From NCBI GenBank assembly GCA_036250195.1, contig JAVHZZ010000006.1, positions 186,557,850 through 186,621,849 on the forward strand: DNA of 64,000 nt, read 5' to 3'. Positions 33,531-45,354 of this stretch are shown here, one piece after another. The notes beneath the pieces are model-generated. The model saw only the letters and a list, made by a program, of their open reading frames with translations. It did no database searches and had not been told where the DNA came from. The stretch is from Mixophyes australis (taxonomy: Eukaryota > Chordata > Amphibia > Anura > Limnodynastidae). Each line of letters starts with the position of its first letter. The stretch's first letter is position 1. A program made the position numbers and the translations under genes.

Positions 33531-34004
33531 CTGTAGAGTTCATGAACAGCACTGTTAGCTTTGCTGCCTTAAGCCCATTGTTAGCTTGTTTTGTGAGGGC
33601 CCAAACAAACCAAGCACTTCGGTCACAAAAGTGGCACTCTGTCGTTGGAGTGCTTGATTTGTTAAACTGTACATGTCCTTTTTAATATCTAACATTATTG
33701 TGGGTGGGAGGACACAAGAACAATTCCATCTTGCATCACTTTTCTTTTCTGCCACTGCTGTGTGCCAATGTTTAGTACATGTGCTATGAACTGCCATGTG
33801 TTTGTGCCATTGCTCTGTCGCTTAGTATCCAGCCAGCTCGCTGCAGTCTTTAGCCGAAAGTGGATGAAAATAATAGTAACCTGTGAGGTGTTCAAAATGG
33901 ACTGGAAATTACTGGAAATTAGTGTTATTGAGGTTAATAATAATGTAGGAACAAAAAATTATGTGATTATTGCGACGTTCAAAGTCATTGGTGTTCAGGG
34001 GTCA
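33531..34004. other. Unassigned sequence after the hAT relic
   Basis: The frames 33797-33555 and 33895-33695 (minus) have Lys/Arg/Trp patterns vaguely like SANT/Myb-type DNA-binding proteins of Harbinger elements, but I cannot support this. A possible hAT-type end (caggggtcagcaac) starts at 33996. Confidence 0.3.
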
Positions 34005-34096
34005 GCAACAGGCAGCCAATCGCTAGGCTGCCTGTTGCTGTATGGTCACCCACAACACTGTGCAGCAGACAGGAAGCCTTCACTTCCTGTCTGCTG
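34005..34096. repeat. Two adjacent perfect hairpins
   Basis: 34005-34017 (gcaacaggcagcc) pairs exactly with 34026-34038. 34063-34076 (cagcagacaggaag) pairs exactly with 34083-34096. They stand immediately before the G-rich array and resemble subterminal hairpins of a hAT-like element beginning at about 33996. Confidence 0.8.
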
Positions 34097-34204
34097 ATCT
34101 GAGGAGAGGAGCGACACTGGCCAGCGGAGCGGGGAGGTGAGGGGAGATCTGCCATACAAATCTATAGGGAGGGAGAGGGTGCTGCCATGCAAATCTATAG
34201 GGAG

Positions 34205-34990
34205 GGAGAAGGGGGAGAACGGCTGCAGGGGGTAGGGTTGAGGAAAATGGCTGCAGGGGGGGTGAGGAAAATGGCTGCAGGGGGGGGTTGAGGAAAATGG
34301 CTGCAGGGGGGGTTGAGGAAAATGGCTGCAAGAGGGGGTTGAGGAAAATGGCTGCAAGGGGGGGTTGAGGAAAATGGCTGCAAGGGGGGGTTGAGGAAAA
34401 TGGCTGCAAGGGGGGGTTGAGGAAAATGGCTGCAAGGGGGGGTTGAGGAAAATGGCTGCAAGGGGGGGTTGAGGAAAATGGCTGCAAGGGGGGGTTGAGG
34501 AAAATGGCTGCAGGGGGGGTTGAGGAAAATGGCTGCAGGGGGGGTTGAGGAAAATGGCTGCAGGGGGGGTTGAGGAAAATGGCTGCAGGGGGGGGTTGAG
34601 GAAAATGGCTGCAGGGGGGGGTTGAGGAAAATGGCTGCAGGGGGGGTTGAGGAAAATGGCTGCAGGGGGGGGGTTGAGGAAAATGGCTGCAGGGGGGGGT
34701 TGAGGAAAATGGCTGCAGGGGGGGTTGAGGAAAATGGCTGCAGGGGGGGTTGAGGAAAATGGCTGCGGGGGGGTTGAGGAAAATGGCTGCAGGGGGGGTT
34801 GAGGAAAACGGCTGCAGGGGGGGGTTGAGGAAAATGGCTGCAGGAGGTGGTAATGAAAATGGCTGCGGGGGGGTTGAGGAAAATGGCTGCAGGGGGAGCA
34901 ATGGCTGCAGGAGGTGGTAATGAAAATGGCTGCAGGGGGAGTAGCGCAATGGCGCAGAGGGGGTAATGAAAATGACTGCAGGGGGTATTT
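34205..34990. repeat. G-rich 25-bp minisatellite
   Basis: About 30 copies of gaggaaaatggctgcaggg plus a run of 4-9 G and tt, with regional variants (caag versus cagg). Length changes are almost all in the G-run. On the minus strand all three frames are open (323, 289 and 276 codons), each giving repeats such as PCSHFPQPP, LQPFSSTPP and AAIFLNPP. This follows from a repeat lacking stops, not from coding selection. Confidence 0.93.
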
Positions 34991-36345
34991 AAAAAATAGA
35001 GCAGCTTTGGGGGGCATAATCTCATGATTGTGTGGCTGTTACATGGATGCTCTCTGTGGTCTCAGCAATCACTAGAATACTAAATATTAGTGAGATGGGG
35101 CTGATAGAGGTTTGTATTTTATTGACCACAAATGATCAGATATAGCTTATATATGTCTACAATGGGGTACTTTTAGTTGGCCATAATGGAGTGTTTTGTT
35201 TTAACTAAAGGGCCTAATCGTTCAGGGTTTGTTAACATTATACATTGTAATAAATATTTGCATTTTCAAAACAGGACCCCAACTTTCCAGAAGCCAGCGA
35301 GAGGATAACAAAGCTGCAAGAGAGAAGAGCAAGAACAGGTAAGAGACAATGGCACAATCTGTCTACATTTGAATGCTGGAGAATACACCTGAACATTCAT
35401 ATTCAGGAGTGTTCCTATACACCTATATACTCGGGGGAGGGGTAGCGCTGTGGCCATATTAGCCTAGGGCGGCCAGAACCCTTAATCAGGCCCTGCATAT
35501 TGCTATAGACGTAGAAAAATTAAGATAAACCCCCCCAGAAAAGAAAACAAAAAACAAACAAATAATCTCACAACCGAAAACAAACCAGACAAATACACAA
35601 AATAGGGCAGCTGGACCTGAAAATTATTTTTGCTGTCAAATTCTATATTCCATTATGTGTCAACCCATGAAGCAGCCCTGAATTTCTGAAAATTACTGTA
35701 TCGTGTCAAATTAGGGACAACAAACAAATCAGAGCTGTGTAATGGAGAAACCTCATGCATTTTAATTTTAATTTGTAAACTAATTTTTAGATTTGCAAAT
35801 TTTGTGCTAAATTCATGAACAAGAACCACGTAAAATCTAGACACTTATGTTTAGTTTAACCTCTTCTTGTCCCCCTTCGACACACCACAGCAAATGATGC
35901 ATAAGGAAGAAATTTGATTCTCCTGAAACCAGAGAGTCTGTAGTTAAACTCTCTCAATTGTAATGCTTCAGCAACTTTTCAAGGTGATTCATGTAAATAT
36001 GTCTCCATCATTCTGAGTTAAAAAAACGCAAATGCAATTAATGACCTTCTTTATGTTTATATCAAGTACACACATATTTGTTCTATTTAGATATTGAATA
36101 TGTCCAGTGCTGGAACACCTTTAGGGATCCTTATCTGGAGCACATCAACATCACATGCAGCCTCTCACAGTATTGACCAGACAGCCACTTCACGTGAGTG
36201 CACACTGCAGTTCAGATGCAGAAACAGTAGGAATCAGTAACAACCTGGATTTTAGTGTAGCGCCTCGAATTGCGTAATTTTGGCACTTCCCCCTGTGGCA
36301 AAATGCTGCAAATGCATCATTGGTCTATTGAGGGTTGTCTGTTCT
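34991..36345. other. Unassigned sequence with one transposon terminus
   Basis: At 35467-35495 the sequence ggccagaacccttaatcagg runs to ccctg. It reads on the minus strand as a CAGGGCCTGATTAAGG end, similar to the element family at 20950-22574. The segment 35330-35345 also shares 'aagaacaggtaagag' with that family. No partner end with a TSD was found. No gene. Confidence 0.5.
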
Positions 36346-36747
36346 CCTGGGAGCAGGGCCGGACTGTGACTAAAAATCAGCCCTGGCATTTAAAGCACAC
36401 AGGCCCACCTCTGTTGAAAAAAATGTGTGCGACAGTGCAGTGGCGGTGCCGCCAAGGGCGTAGCTACATTATGTTGGGGGCGTGGTCAAAATGGTGCGTT
36501 GATACATACATTATAATAAAACATTACATTTATCAGACCCTCCCCATCCACATTACGCCACCCCCCAGATACATTATGACACCCCCAGCCCACTGTACTT
36601 ATCTATGCTTCTGATGCTGCTGACATTCCTGTACAGTGAGCAGGGAAGCTCTTAGTTTCACGAGATTAATAAATCTCATGAGACTTAGAGCTCCTCGGCT
36701 TGCTCTGCAGGCTGTGTCCTGGGCGGAACTGGGAGCACAGATCCTCC

Positions 36748-37600
36748 TGCTGACCAGAACTGGATTAAGGCTCGGTGGCCCGGCACTTAAGTCATAGGGG
36801 CTCCTATAATGTAATTTGGCTATTAGACAAATTATTGACAAATACACCGGCAATACTGTGTGCACTACTGTTAGGTGCACGCAGTTCTGCCTTAACAAGC
36901 AGTACAGTGTGAAGTAGGACATATCTCCCAACTGTTCTTGTAGTCAGACCAAATCCTGACTAAGCGGGACAGTCACCCACCAAATTCAGAACAGTTGGCA
37001 GACTGTCCTGGTCTCTCCTACCTGTCTTGTCATGGTCACCACTTGTGGCTGCTGGTGTCTTTAGATCAGTTGCTGCTTGTCTGGATCCTGGAATGTTGGA
37101 TGCCCTATTAGGAGAAAAAGTACATGAGTAAATGAAATTTAGCCCTGGTGTTAAATCAATATAGCATCCACGTTTTAAAATTAGGCCTCACTGCAGTCAC
37201 TCATTAAAATACTAGTATTCACATTTGATAAATAAATCTATTTCCTTCCAACTAGCCCTGACATTAAATAGCATTCCCATTTAATAAATAAAAATATTTT
37301 CCTCTCTCCAAACAACCCCAGCAAGAAATTAAATAGCATTTAAGTTTAATAAATATATCCATTTCCTACAACCACCCCAGGCATTAAATAACTCATAATC
37401 ACATTTAATAAATATACCTCATTTTCCACACACAGCCCCACATTCAATTAATAGCTCCCAAACTACCCCAGCATTAAATTAAAAATCCAATCACCCCATC
37501 TTAAATTGATAGGCCCCACTATTAAATTGCCCCTCCATCCCCCCACAAATTGAATAGCACCCAATAATTAGCCCCTACCTGCAATTCACCATTAGATTAA
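36748..37600. mobile_element. Nested element related to 20950-22574
   Basis: It opens cagaactggattaagg, the same terminus as the right end of 20950-22574. It continues with matching blocks in inverted order: 'agacaggaccagtc'-type text, 'ggctgctggtgtctt' and 'aaatagcattcccattt'. The counterpart of the LRR segment is absent; minisatellites follow instead. The other terminus was not found. Confidence 0.65.
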
Positions 37601-37639
37601 CCAGCCTACCTCTCACATTATATTAGGACCCCCCCATCC

Positions 37640-37935
37640 ACACATTATAGTCATACACCGATCCCCCCCCCCACACACACACACATTATAGTCGTACGCC
37701 GGCCCACACCCACACCCATTATGGTCATACACTGACCCCCCCACACACATATTATGGTCATACACTGACCCCCCCACACACACATTATGGTCATACACTG
37801 ACCCCCCCACACACACATTATGGTCATACACCGGCCCCCACACACACACATTATGGTCATACACCGGCCCCCACACACACACATTATGGTCATACACCGG
37901 CCCCCACACACACACATTATGGTCATACACCGGCC

Positions 37936-37996
<61 letters not shown>
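37640..37996. repeat. 35-37-bp minisatellite and (CA)n
   Basis: Seven or so units of 'cacacacattatggtcatac' plus 'accggccccc' or 'actgaccccc' lead into about 30 CA repeats at 37938-37996. The repetitive frames in 37613-38794 are the array in translation. Confidence 0.95.
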
Positions 37997-37998
<2 letters not shown>

Positions 37999-38089
37999 TA
38001 TGGTCATACCCTGTCACACACAAAACATACTATATTTTCACTGTCACACACGTACACACTATAATCATACCCTGTCACACACACATACT

Positions 38090-38385
38090 TTACATACCCT
38101 GGCACCCACATACTTTACATACCCTGGCACCCACATACTTTACATACCCTGGCACCCACATACTTTACATAATCTGGCACCCACATACTTTACATACCCT
38201 GGCACCCACATACTTTACATATCCTGGCACCCACATACTTTACATACTCTGGCACCCACATACTTTACATACCCTGTCACACACACATACTTTACATACC
38301 CTGTCACACACACATACTTTACATACCCTGGCACCCACATACTTTACATACCCTGGCACCCACATACTTTACATAATCTGGCATA
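38090..38385. repeat. 25-bp minisatellite
   Basis: About 11 units of acatactttacataccctgg plus caccc, with variants 'aatctgg' and 'cctgtcacacac'. Inside the hAT element at 36354-38715. Confidence 0.95.
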
Positions 38386-38723
38386 TAAACTACCCCCCCT
38401 CCCTCCTTACCTTGTGCGCTCCGCGGCGCGCTGTGCAGTCTTTCCTATCACATGGGACGGCACCTATCACGTGGTGCGCGTCCCATGTAACATAGCCAGA
38501 TCCATTCATAGGAGAGGAGGGGAGAAGAGGACGCGCAGCCACCAGGAAGTAAGTATACAGCCGGCCCCATTTCTCAGCGCACAGACTGTCATGCAGGAAT
38601 TCTGGCATGACAGTCTGTGCGCTGAGCGTGTGGGCCGGCCAGCTAGCAACCGGCCCATCTGGCCATCGGCCCTTCTGGCATTTGCCAGAAGTGCCAGATG
38701 GCCAGTCCGGCCCTGCCTGGGAG

Positions 38724-39311
38724 TGTGGGCAAGCAAACCTGACAATGGAGACTGCCCTATGTTTCTGAATAATGGGACTGTGCAGTGTGTCTAAATATAG
38801 AGAGACTGCACTATCTGATTGGCAATGGAGCCCGCGCAAGGTGCCCCTGGCAATGGAGCCCGCGCAAGGTGCCCCTGGCAATGGAGCCTGCACAGAATGA
38901 GTGACATGTGCTAGCCTGTGTTTAGCAGTGATATTAATATATCTATATTTTTTTTTTTTTGCCTGATCTGGACATTAAAGTGACAGGAAAGTAAGGGCAG
39001 GATACGTATGCACTTCTTACAATGGAACAATTTTTTATTGCTGTTAAGATAATTAACTATGCGACAACAAGAAGGCCAAAAGTACATCTTTTAGTCAGTG
39101 TATGGCAACTTCAATTTGTACACAGGAGCATGCAGAGGAAGACAGGTATTTTTAAACAGAGAACAGAGAGGAACCATGTACAAGAATCTGACGCTTGTTT
39201 TCCCAACAAGGAGTGACAAGTGTCTGTGCATTAATGGTTTTACATATGTTATCACTATGAGGACATGCAACTGATAGAAACACAACATATATCATATAAT
39301 CTCTTCTATAC

Positions 39312-39355
<44 letters not shown>

Positions 39356-39783
39356 AGAAGATATTCCACCTATATGGACTATATGAACACCCAACGATTG
39401 ATATTCTCTGTCTACACAATCATCTTCTACCCATCATTTTATAAACATACATAAGGCACGGTTTTCAATTTTGGTGAACTAAGGTCACAGTTTTAATTGT
39501 ATAAATGATGGTGGCGAAGAAAGCAATCCAAGTTCAACAATCAAGCTAATGATAAAAGTCAAACATAAGGAGTAGCCGACCGGCCAAGAATCCCAGGTAC
39601 TTACTACGGCATCAGAGAAACTCTACCCCCGTTGACCTCAAAAGGCACGCTGAAATAATGCCCAGGGCCTTTGCAGAAAGGAATCTCTTGGAGACATAGA
39701 GCGAAAGGGGAAGAATCATGCGGTCGAACATAAACCAATTGCGCCTGAACCGCTGACTACACTGCTTTCCCCGCCGACTGTAC
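38724..39783. other. Unassigned intergenic sequence
   Basis: A 31-bp-type duplication of 'aatggagcccgcgcaaggtg' occurs three times at 38825-38895. A (TA)n tract spans 39315-39352. No gene recognised. Confidence 0.5.
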
Positions 39784-39965
39784 CTCATCATCATCACCAT
39801 TTATTTATATAGCGCCACTAATTCCGCAGCGCTGTACAGAGAACTCACTCACATCAGTCCCTGCCCCATTGGGGCTTACAGTCTAAATTCCCTAACACAC
39901 ACAGACAGACACAGACAGACACGCAGACTAAGGTCAATTTGTTAGTAGCCAATTAACCTACCATA
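39784..39965 (-). mobile_element. SINE 3' part, minus strand
   Basis: The minus strand reads 'ggtaggttaattggctact', 'gtctgtctgtg', 'atttagactgtaagcccc', 'gcgctatataaataaatgg' and a tga-repeat tail. This is the same 3' half as the SINE at 51142-51477, truncated of its tRNA head. Confidence 0.88.
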
Positions 39966-42284
39966 ATGTTTTTGGAGTACCTCCTCTGAATAAGGAGAAA
40001 ATGAGAAACAACACAAACCATAATACAGTACTTAGGCAACAATTTATTAATTAACAGAGTTTTTCCCCGTTAATTATCCTCTGTCATCGCAATGACAGAT
40101 GTCATTTTGAATGCATTTATTAAAAAAATTATCCCGTAACAGCGCATCCAATAGGAGACTGTCCTGGGGATGATTTTACTTACCTTAGAACTACGGTGGT
40201 CTGTCTCTCCACTCTGGTTACTATCACGAAGGGACTTCGCTTATAGCTTAGTCAGACATATTGTGATAGGGAGGGATGGAGGGATTTTGTGCAGCAAAAG
40301 AGGGAGAATTTCCTGTTCTTACATGCCATATAGGTTTGAGCCACTCCCAGTGGAAGGCTATTGGATGTAAATTCAAACAAGCTGGGGAAATGTAATCCAT
40401 GCAGGTAAGTGCAATGGGAGCCCATAAGCTTGCCATTTATCCCTATGCAGGGCTTCCTATGTCATAATGAATAAAAATTGACCACAATGTGTCGCAGACT
40501 GACTCCACTGCCTGTGGACTTTTCCTCGCACCCCATAGAGGTGGGCCAGAAAATCCACGACGCTCGGGTACTGTAGTATCCAGAATAATGCTCAGTTTGG
40601 TGGTACGTAGTGTACAATCTCTTTTATTTTTCTAGCACAGTGTATCTAACAACATGTTTCTGAAAATTCATGGGGCAGGAACCTATGCAGTTTTCTGCAT
40701 GAACCCTGTCCCCACCTCCACCTCGTCTGTCCAGCATTAGTCAATTTAAAATGAAGCAGAAATAGCTTAAGATTGCATTACTTGTATATTGTCGTTATAC
40801 TGATTTATATTGATGCAGTAAGTAAAAATGGACCTGCTTGCTTACAGTGTAAAGGATAGGAACAGAGATGATCAAATATTCACAATTTCCTGCTGTCCCA
40901 GGTTTCATACCAGTGATCAATAAAACAGTCCCAGTGAGGGTGGGGGGTGGGTTCATATTCTCTCTGTCCAAAATCAGAGAAGTGCAGCTTACTTTCCTGA
41001 ACTCCAGCAGGCAGTCACTTATACCTTGAGAGAGTTTTGAGAAAGGAGGATATTTCCTCCAAAACTGCCTGTAATAAGCCTGCTGATTGATGAGTCTGAG
41101 AAAGAAAAGCATGTGGTGCTCACTACACACACCTGCCTGTTGTTACTTGAGGACCACTCCCTTTATTAATTAAAACTTTAAAAAAAAAAAAATCTAATCT
41201 CCTGCTGTACTGTTTTTATCTGTATTATGTGTTTTATTGGTAGATTTTATTGTTTTTACTTACAATGTGGTTTCAGCTTTTACATACAAAATGCGCAAAC
41301 TGGAATGTGCAAAAGGCATCTGTGGCTATCAGACTTGTACTAATGACATTTTTAGAGCACTGTATATATAACAAACAAGTATAGCAGCAACCAGGCGTGT
41401 TTTAAAAAAAAAATCACTGTGAAGAATGTTTGGTATGTACCATTTTCCATAGTTTTTTTTCCATCAGGCTACTATTTATTTTAGGATTCTGGACTACCAT
41501 GACAACCACAGTCACATGTCACATGGTGTAGTGAGCAGAGAGGATATGGAAAGCTAATTTGAGCTCTGTCTGCACTGTGACATCTTCCTCCTCCCTCAGC
41601 CATGATGTGACATCATGAGAGCTGGTAGCCTGTGTCTAGGAGATAATGATAAGATGTATACTTAAAAGGTACTGAACATGCTAAAACAACAACACTTTTT
41701 TGGCAGAAAGTGGAACTGGAAGCCCAAATCCCTGTGCCCTTCACTATGACATCATAGAATAGAGGCTCCTTAATTTTATTGGCTGAAATCACAGGCGTCC
41801 TCACTATTGGCTGATCACATTATTTGGAAAATAAACTGCCCCTGTACTCATGGAGATCAGGGGTCTTGAATAAAGTTGCATTCCACACCCCATGCAGTGT
41901 GAAGACTTTGTTGGCATGATATTAAAAGCAAACATATTTTTTTAAACGTATGTACATCGGGCATACGCACGTCCGTATTCAACAAGGAGCTGATCTGAGG
42001 AAATGTCTTTTGTTGAATACGTATTCAGGTGTATATAGGCAAGACATTCTTGATGAATATTGCAGTGTCTCAGTTACTTGAGGTAACAACTGGTGCACAT
42101 AGCAGTGCGTTTTTATTTGTCCCTCTCTCTAATTCACCGGGAGACGTACATTTGTGTATGACAGACATGTATGTGTTATTTTTGATTGACGGAGGAACGC
42201 ACAGGCGTGCAATTCCTTCCTTACACTCCTGTTTTATTGTTAGAACTATTATCACAATTATCTTACTAACCCTGCTTATTAACC
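39966..42284. other. Unassigned intergenic sequence
   Basis: No gene is supportable. A short inverted pair 'gtattcaacaaggag / tgttgaatacgtattc' lies at 41970-42025. The open frames here have no domains. Confidence 0.45.
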
Positions 42285-42610
42285 CTTTGTATGATGCAGA
42301 TTGTATGAAATGGTCTGATATGACAAATCATATACAACATACCTAATACCTGTGTAAGATTTAGTATGTATGATGTCTGTGTATGAAAAATCATATAAAA
42401 CATACCTTATACTTTTATATGATGCAGTATGTGTGATGTCTGTATGACATTGTTTGATATGAAACAAAACATATACAGCATACCTCATACCTTTGTATGA
42501 TGCAGTATGTGTGATGTCTGTATGACATTGTTTGATATGAAACAAAACATATACAACATACCTCATACCTTTGTATGATGCAGTATGTATGATGTTTGCA
42601 GACACACAAA
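42285..42610. repeat. Approximately 75-85-bp tandem repeat, four copies
   Basis: 'tgtatgatgcagtatgtgtg', 'atgtctgtatgacattg', 'tttgatatgaaacaaaacat' and 'catacctcatacc' recur about every 75-85 bp. The frames on the minus strand (42279-42605, 42415-42624) repeat accordingly. Confidence 0.85.
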
Positions 42611-43204
42611 ATTTTTGTAACCAAATAACTTTTTTTTATAATAAAATTATTATATTACATGTAAGTTACAAAATCAAAATTAATTTTCTGTTTTAAAATA
42701 ATAGTTTTGCAATAATGTAACCTATTTATTTATTTTTTTTGTTTGCTATTTCCTGATTTTCTTTATCAAGAGAAGTGCAGGTAGGAAAAAAAACATTTTA
42801 CAATCACAATCTTATGACAGTTTGAAAACATATCTTAGCTCTATGGATGTACTTTGTTCACATATTTTTCAACTCTGCAGAGTTCAGAGGTGGAACATAA
42901 AGTGAAACTCTCTGCAAAGGTTCATGTTATGCTGAACACAGTAGTAGCCAGAGGACTAATACTTTTTGAAGTCACATGTAGACATATTGGGATTGGGGGG
43001 GGGGTGTATATTGTTTGGTAACAAACATTTATTAGGCCCATGATGTCAAACACCTGTCGAATGGTAAACTAGGCCCTAGCGAAATATACATTTAGTAAGG
43101 AAAGGCTTTCCGGGGCCTACACATTTATGCTGCAAAACAAAATGATTGATATTCGACTAGATTATTCAATCAAGATGCTAACATTCTTTTGCAGGGTCCT
43201 GGGA
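42611..43204. other. AT-rich sequence, nothing recognised
   Basis: Poly-T/A tracts (42628-42640, 42720-42745) and a G-run at 42995-43003. No gene. Confidence 0.4.
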
Positions 43205-43545
43205 TGTGCTCAGGGGAGGGCTGGCAAATATCAACCCGGGGGGCAAGAATCAACTCAGCAACCTGTAGTAAAAGGAAAAAAATGCAGGTGGTTCAGTGAC
43301 CCAGCCCAATGTAGCTGACTATGGAACCGGCCCAGGGGGCAGATGCCAGCTTGCCCCTGAATGTGCTCCCTGCCTCCTCCACTTGGGTATCCTGTGCCTC
43401 TTCCACAGGAGCAGGCTGGGCCAGTCCCATAGTGGGCTGGGTCACAGGGCCACCTGCATTTTTTCTGCTTTAAAATGTTCATAATAGGCTGCTGAGTCGA
43501 GTCCTGCCCCTGGGCTGAAATTTGCCAGCCCTCCCCAGCTCCTCT
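43205..43545. repeat. Inverted repeat (paired arms)
   Basis: The arm 43205-43335 ('ggggagggctggcaaat', 'tgcaggtggttcagtgaccc') faces the arm 43405-43545 ('gggtcacagggccacctgca', 'gaaatttgccagccctcccc'). A third copy of the right arm lies at 45270-45354 plus 46048-46075, split by an LTR. Probably part of a Harbinger-related or other DNA element. Confidence 0.75.
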
Positions 43546-44969
43546 ATTTGGGCCTCCTCAAAGGCCTGGGAATGGGATTGGTGGGTAAAGAGAATCCTCT
43601 GGGGTTGGGGAAATGGAAACTGAGGAAAAGTCAACTTCTTGGACCTCGGCATGGCTCTCCTCCTGAGGATCTTCCCTAGCCCCCTGATCTTGGTATGTAG
43701 ATGGCATAGGAGTTTTGTTTGGAAAAATATGACACAGTTTATTTATAAATGTTATCTCACACACACATAGATACATGCATATAATGTTAGGTTGCAATGT
43801 GAAATATTCAATACGACACATGCCACCTTCATTGGCCAAATAAAAACACCTATACACCACTTTCATATTGACTTGACTTGGGAGGTTTATATTAATTACA
43901 TACTGATTCTGCAACATCACATACATAACATGCCTTGTACTTTGTCCCTTGAAGGTTATTACAAGCCATACAGCTTTGTATATAACTAAATGAGCCAGAT
44001 GTCACTGTAATAATATGTATTACATATAGCCTGGACATTGATCGAGTGGCTGATGGATGAAGTGCTGGGTGTGCCACAGGAAAGCCCTTGGCACGACCTT
44101 TAGCATACGACGGAAGGTGGTTTGGAACATTCCTGCCACGACACTGACTGTGGTTTGAAAAGATGCAGAAGCACAAAAATGTAACATGGCCAAGAGTTTA
44201 GTCAGTGCGGTATTGCTTTTGGGATGTTGCGCAAAGGGTCTAGGTCACTCTGCAGAATGTGCAGGGTGTCAATGATGACATAAGGTAGTAGCAGACAGTG
44301 ATAGACCACCTGAGCAACAGACATCCAAAGAGGCTGATGTATTGCCTCAAGACATGCTCCCTGGGCCGGCGTCTGTTTACTGGTTACCCTTTTTTCGGAG
44401 GACATGATGCCTATCATTCCTAAGATTTCGGGCATCCATCATGCCCATGCATATGAAACACTGCAATTAAATGAAATTATGTAAAAAGAAATGCATGAAA
44501 AATCATTTTATACCTACTGCATAGGCATACATAGTATACGACACAGGCAAGACTTTTAAAAGCTATTAAAGCACACAACCGCAATGCAAATATATGCAAG
44601 CTTGTAGGAACTATACAACACAGATAACATTTTAAAACAGACAAGCATTGGTAATGGTCACACACGGCTGTGTTAAAAATGTATGAAAATAATTTGAAAA
44701 GCAGAGACAATTTCAATAGTATGAATGCTTGTAAAATATAAAAGAATGCACCAGCCTATTAAGTATATACAATCCAATAATCCTCAGCAAACAATAATAT
44801 AAACAGTCCATTTGACGAAATAGCAACATAGTAATCTCCCTCTTTCTGTCTTATAAAGTATAGTATCACAATATAAGTGTGTGCAGGTGAATAATCAATT
44901 GTCCCATTAGTTGAGGAATGCTGTGTTGGGTCACTACTATCATCCGTGAGTTAGACTTGACCTTGAGCA
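43546..44969. other. Possible Harbinger-element interior, unassigned
   Basis: The minus-strand frame 43926-43558 ends in SSVSISPTPEDSLYPPIPF and follows a Gln/Glu-rich stretch. The frame 44435-44202 is Leu-rich. They may be pieces of an accessory protein of a DNA element, but I recognise no catalytic motif. No host gene is seen. Confidence 0.3.
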
Positions 44970-45354
44970 AGTGCAAACCTTACACCTGAAAAGCAGCGTA
45001 CATCTGCATGTGCTGGATCTTGAATCGCACGTATCTGCTGGGGAATGCCTTTAATGTACATTGCCTACATGCATTCACCCCATCCCCACCCCGTTCTGCC
45101 CTTGAAATCGTGAGCTGTAGTATGTGTCCTTTTGTGTTCGAAGATGAATTGAACGTTGCTGAGTTCTCTGGCATATGGTCCAGTTCTAGGCATGCACAGA
45201 GTGCTTTTACTCAAAATACGGCATGTATCGGCATTTTCGGTCAGAGGCTGCGACCTGGACCGGTCCAATAGTGGGCTACTTTGGGCTGGATCACTGGGCC
45301 ACCTCCATTTGTTTACCTTTAAAATAGGCTGCTGAGTCGAGACTTGCCCCCTAG
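44970..45354. repeat. Interspersed repeat, left part
   Basis: 44975-45235 matches 19960-20250 ('gtacattgcctacat', 'gcatgcacagag'). 45270-45354 matches the arm at 43420-43520. The unit resumes at 46048 after the LTR insertion and ends ccttaatgaatcgggccc at 46100, a Harbinger-like terminus. Confidence 0.7.

Larger units (their letters stand above)
36354..38715. mobile_element. Non-autonomous hAT element, TSD cctgggag
   Basis: Identical 13-bp TIRs (CAGGGCCGGACTG at 36354 and its complement ending at 38715) are flanked by cctgggag at 36346-36353 and 38716-38723. The perfect 8-bp TSD identifies an hAT element of 2,362 bp. It carries no transposase. The interior consists of another element (from 36748), minisatellites at 37640-37996 and 38090-38385, and a GC-rich right end with a perfect palindrome around 'gacagtctgtgcgctgag' (about 38570-38626). 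Confidence 0.92.

Noticed and set aside
33555..33895. Myb/SANT-like DNA-binding gene
   Set aside because: Only vague composition similarity; the tryptophan spacing of SANT repeats is not present in one frame.
34046..35025. Long Pro/Ser/Phe-rich minus-strand frames (276-323 codons) as a protein gene
   Set aside because: All three frames are open because the 25-bp repeat lacks stops; no non-repeat domain or start context.
33996..35495. hAT element joining the cagggg end at 33996 and the aggccctg end at 35495
   Set aside because: Flanks ttggtgtt and catattgc do not match; the ends probably belong to different elements.
37820..38794. 324-codon plus-strand frame as a gene
   Set aside because: It is translation of minisatellites and a CA microsatellite inside a hAT element.
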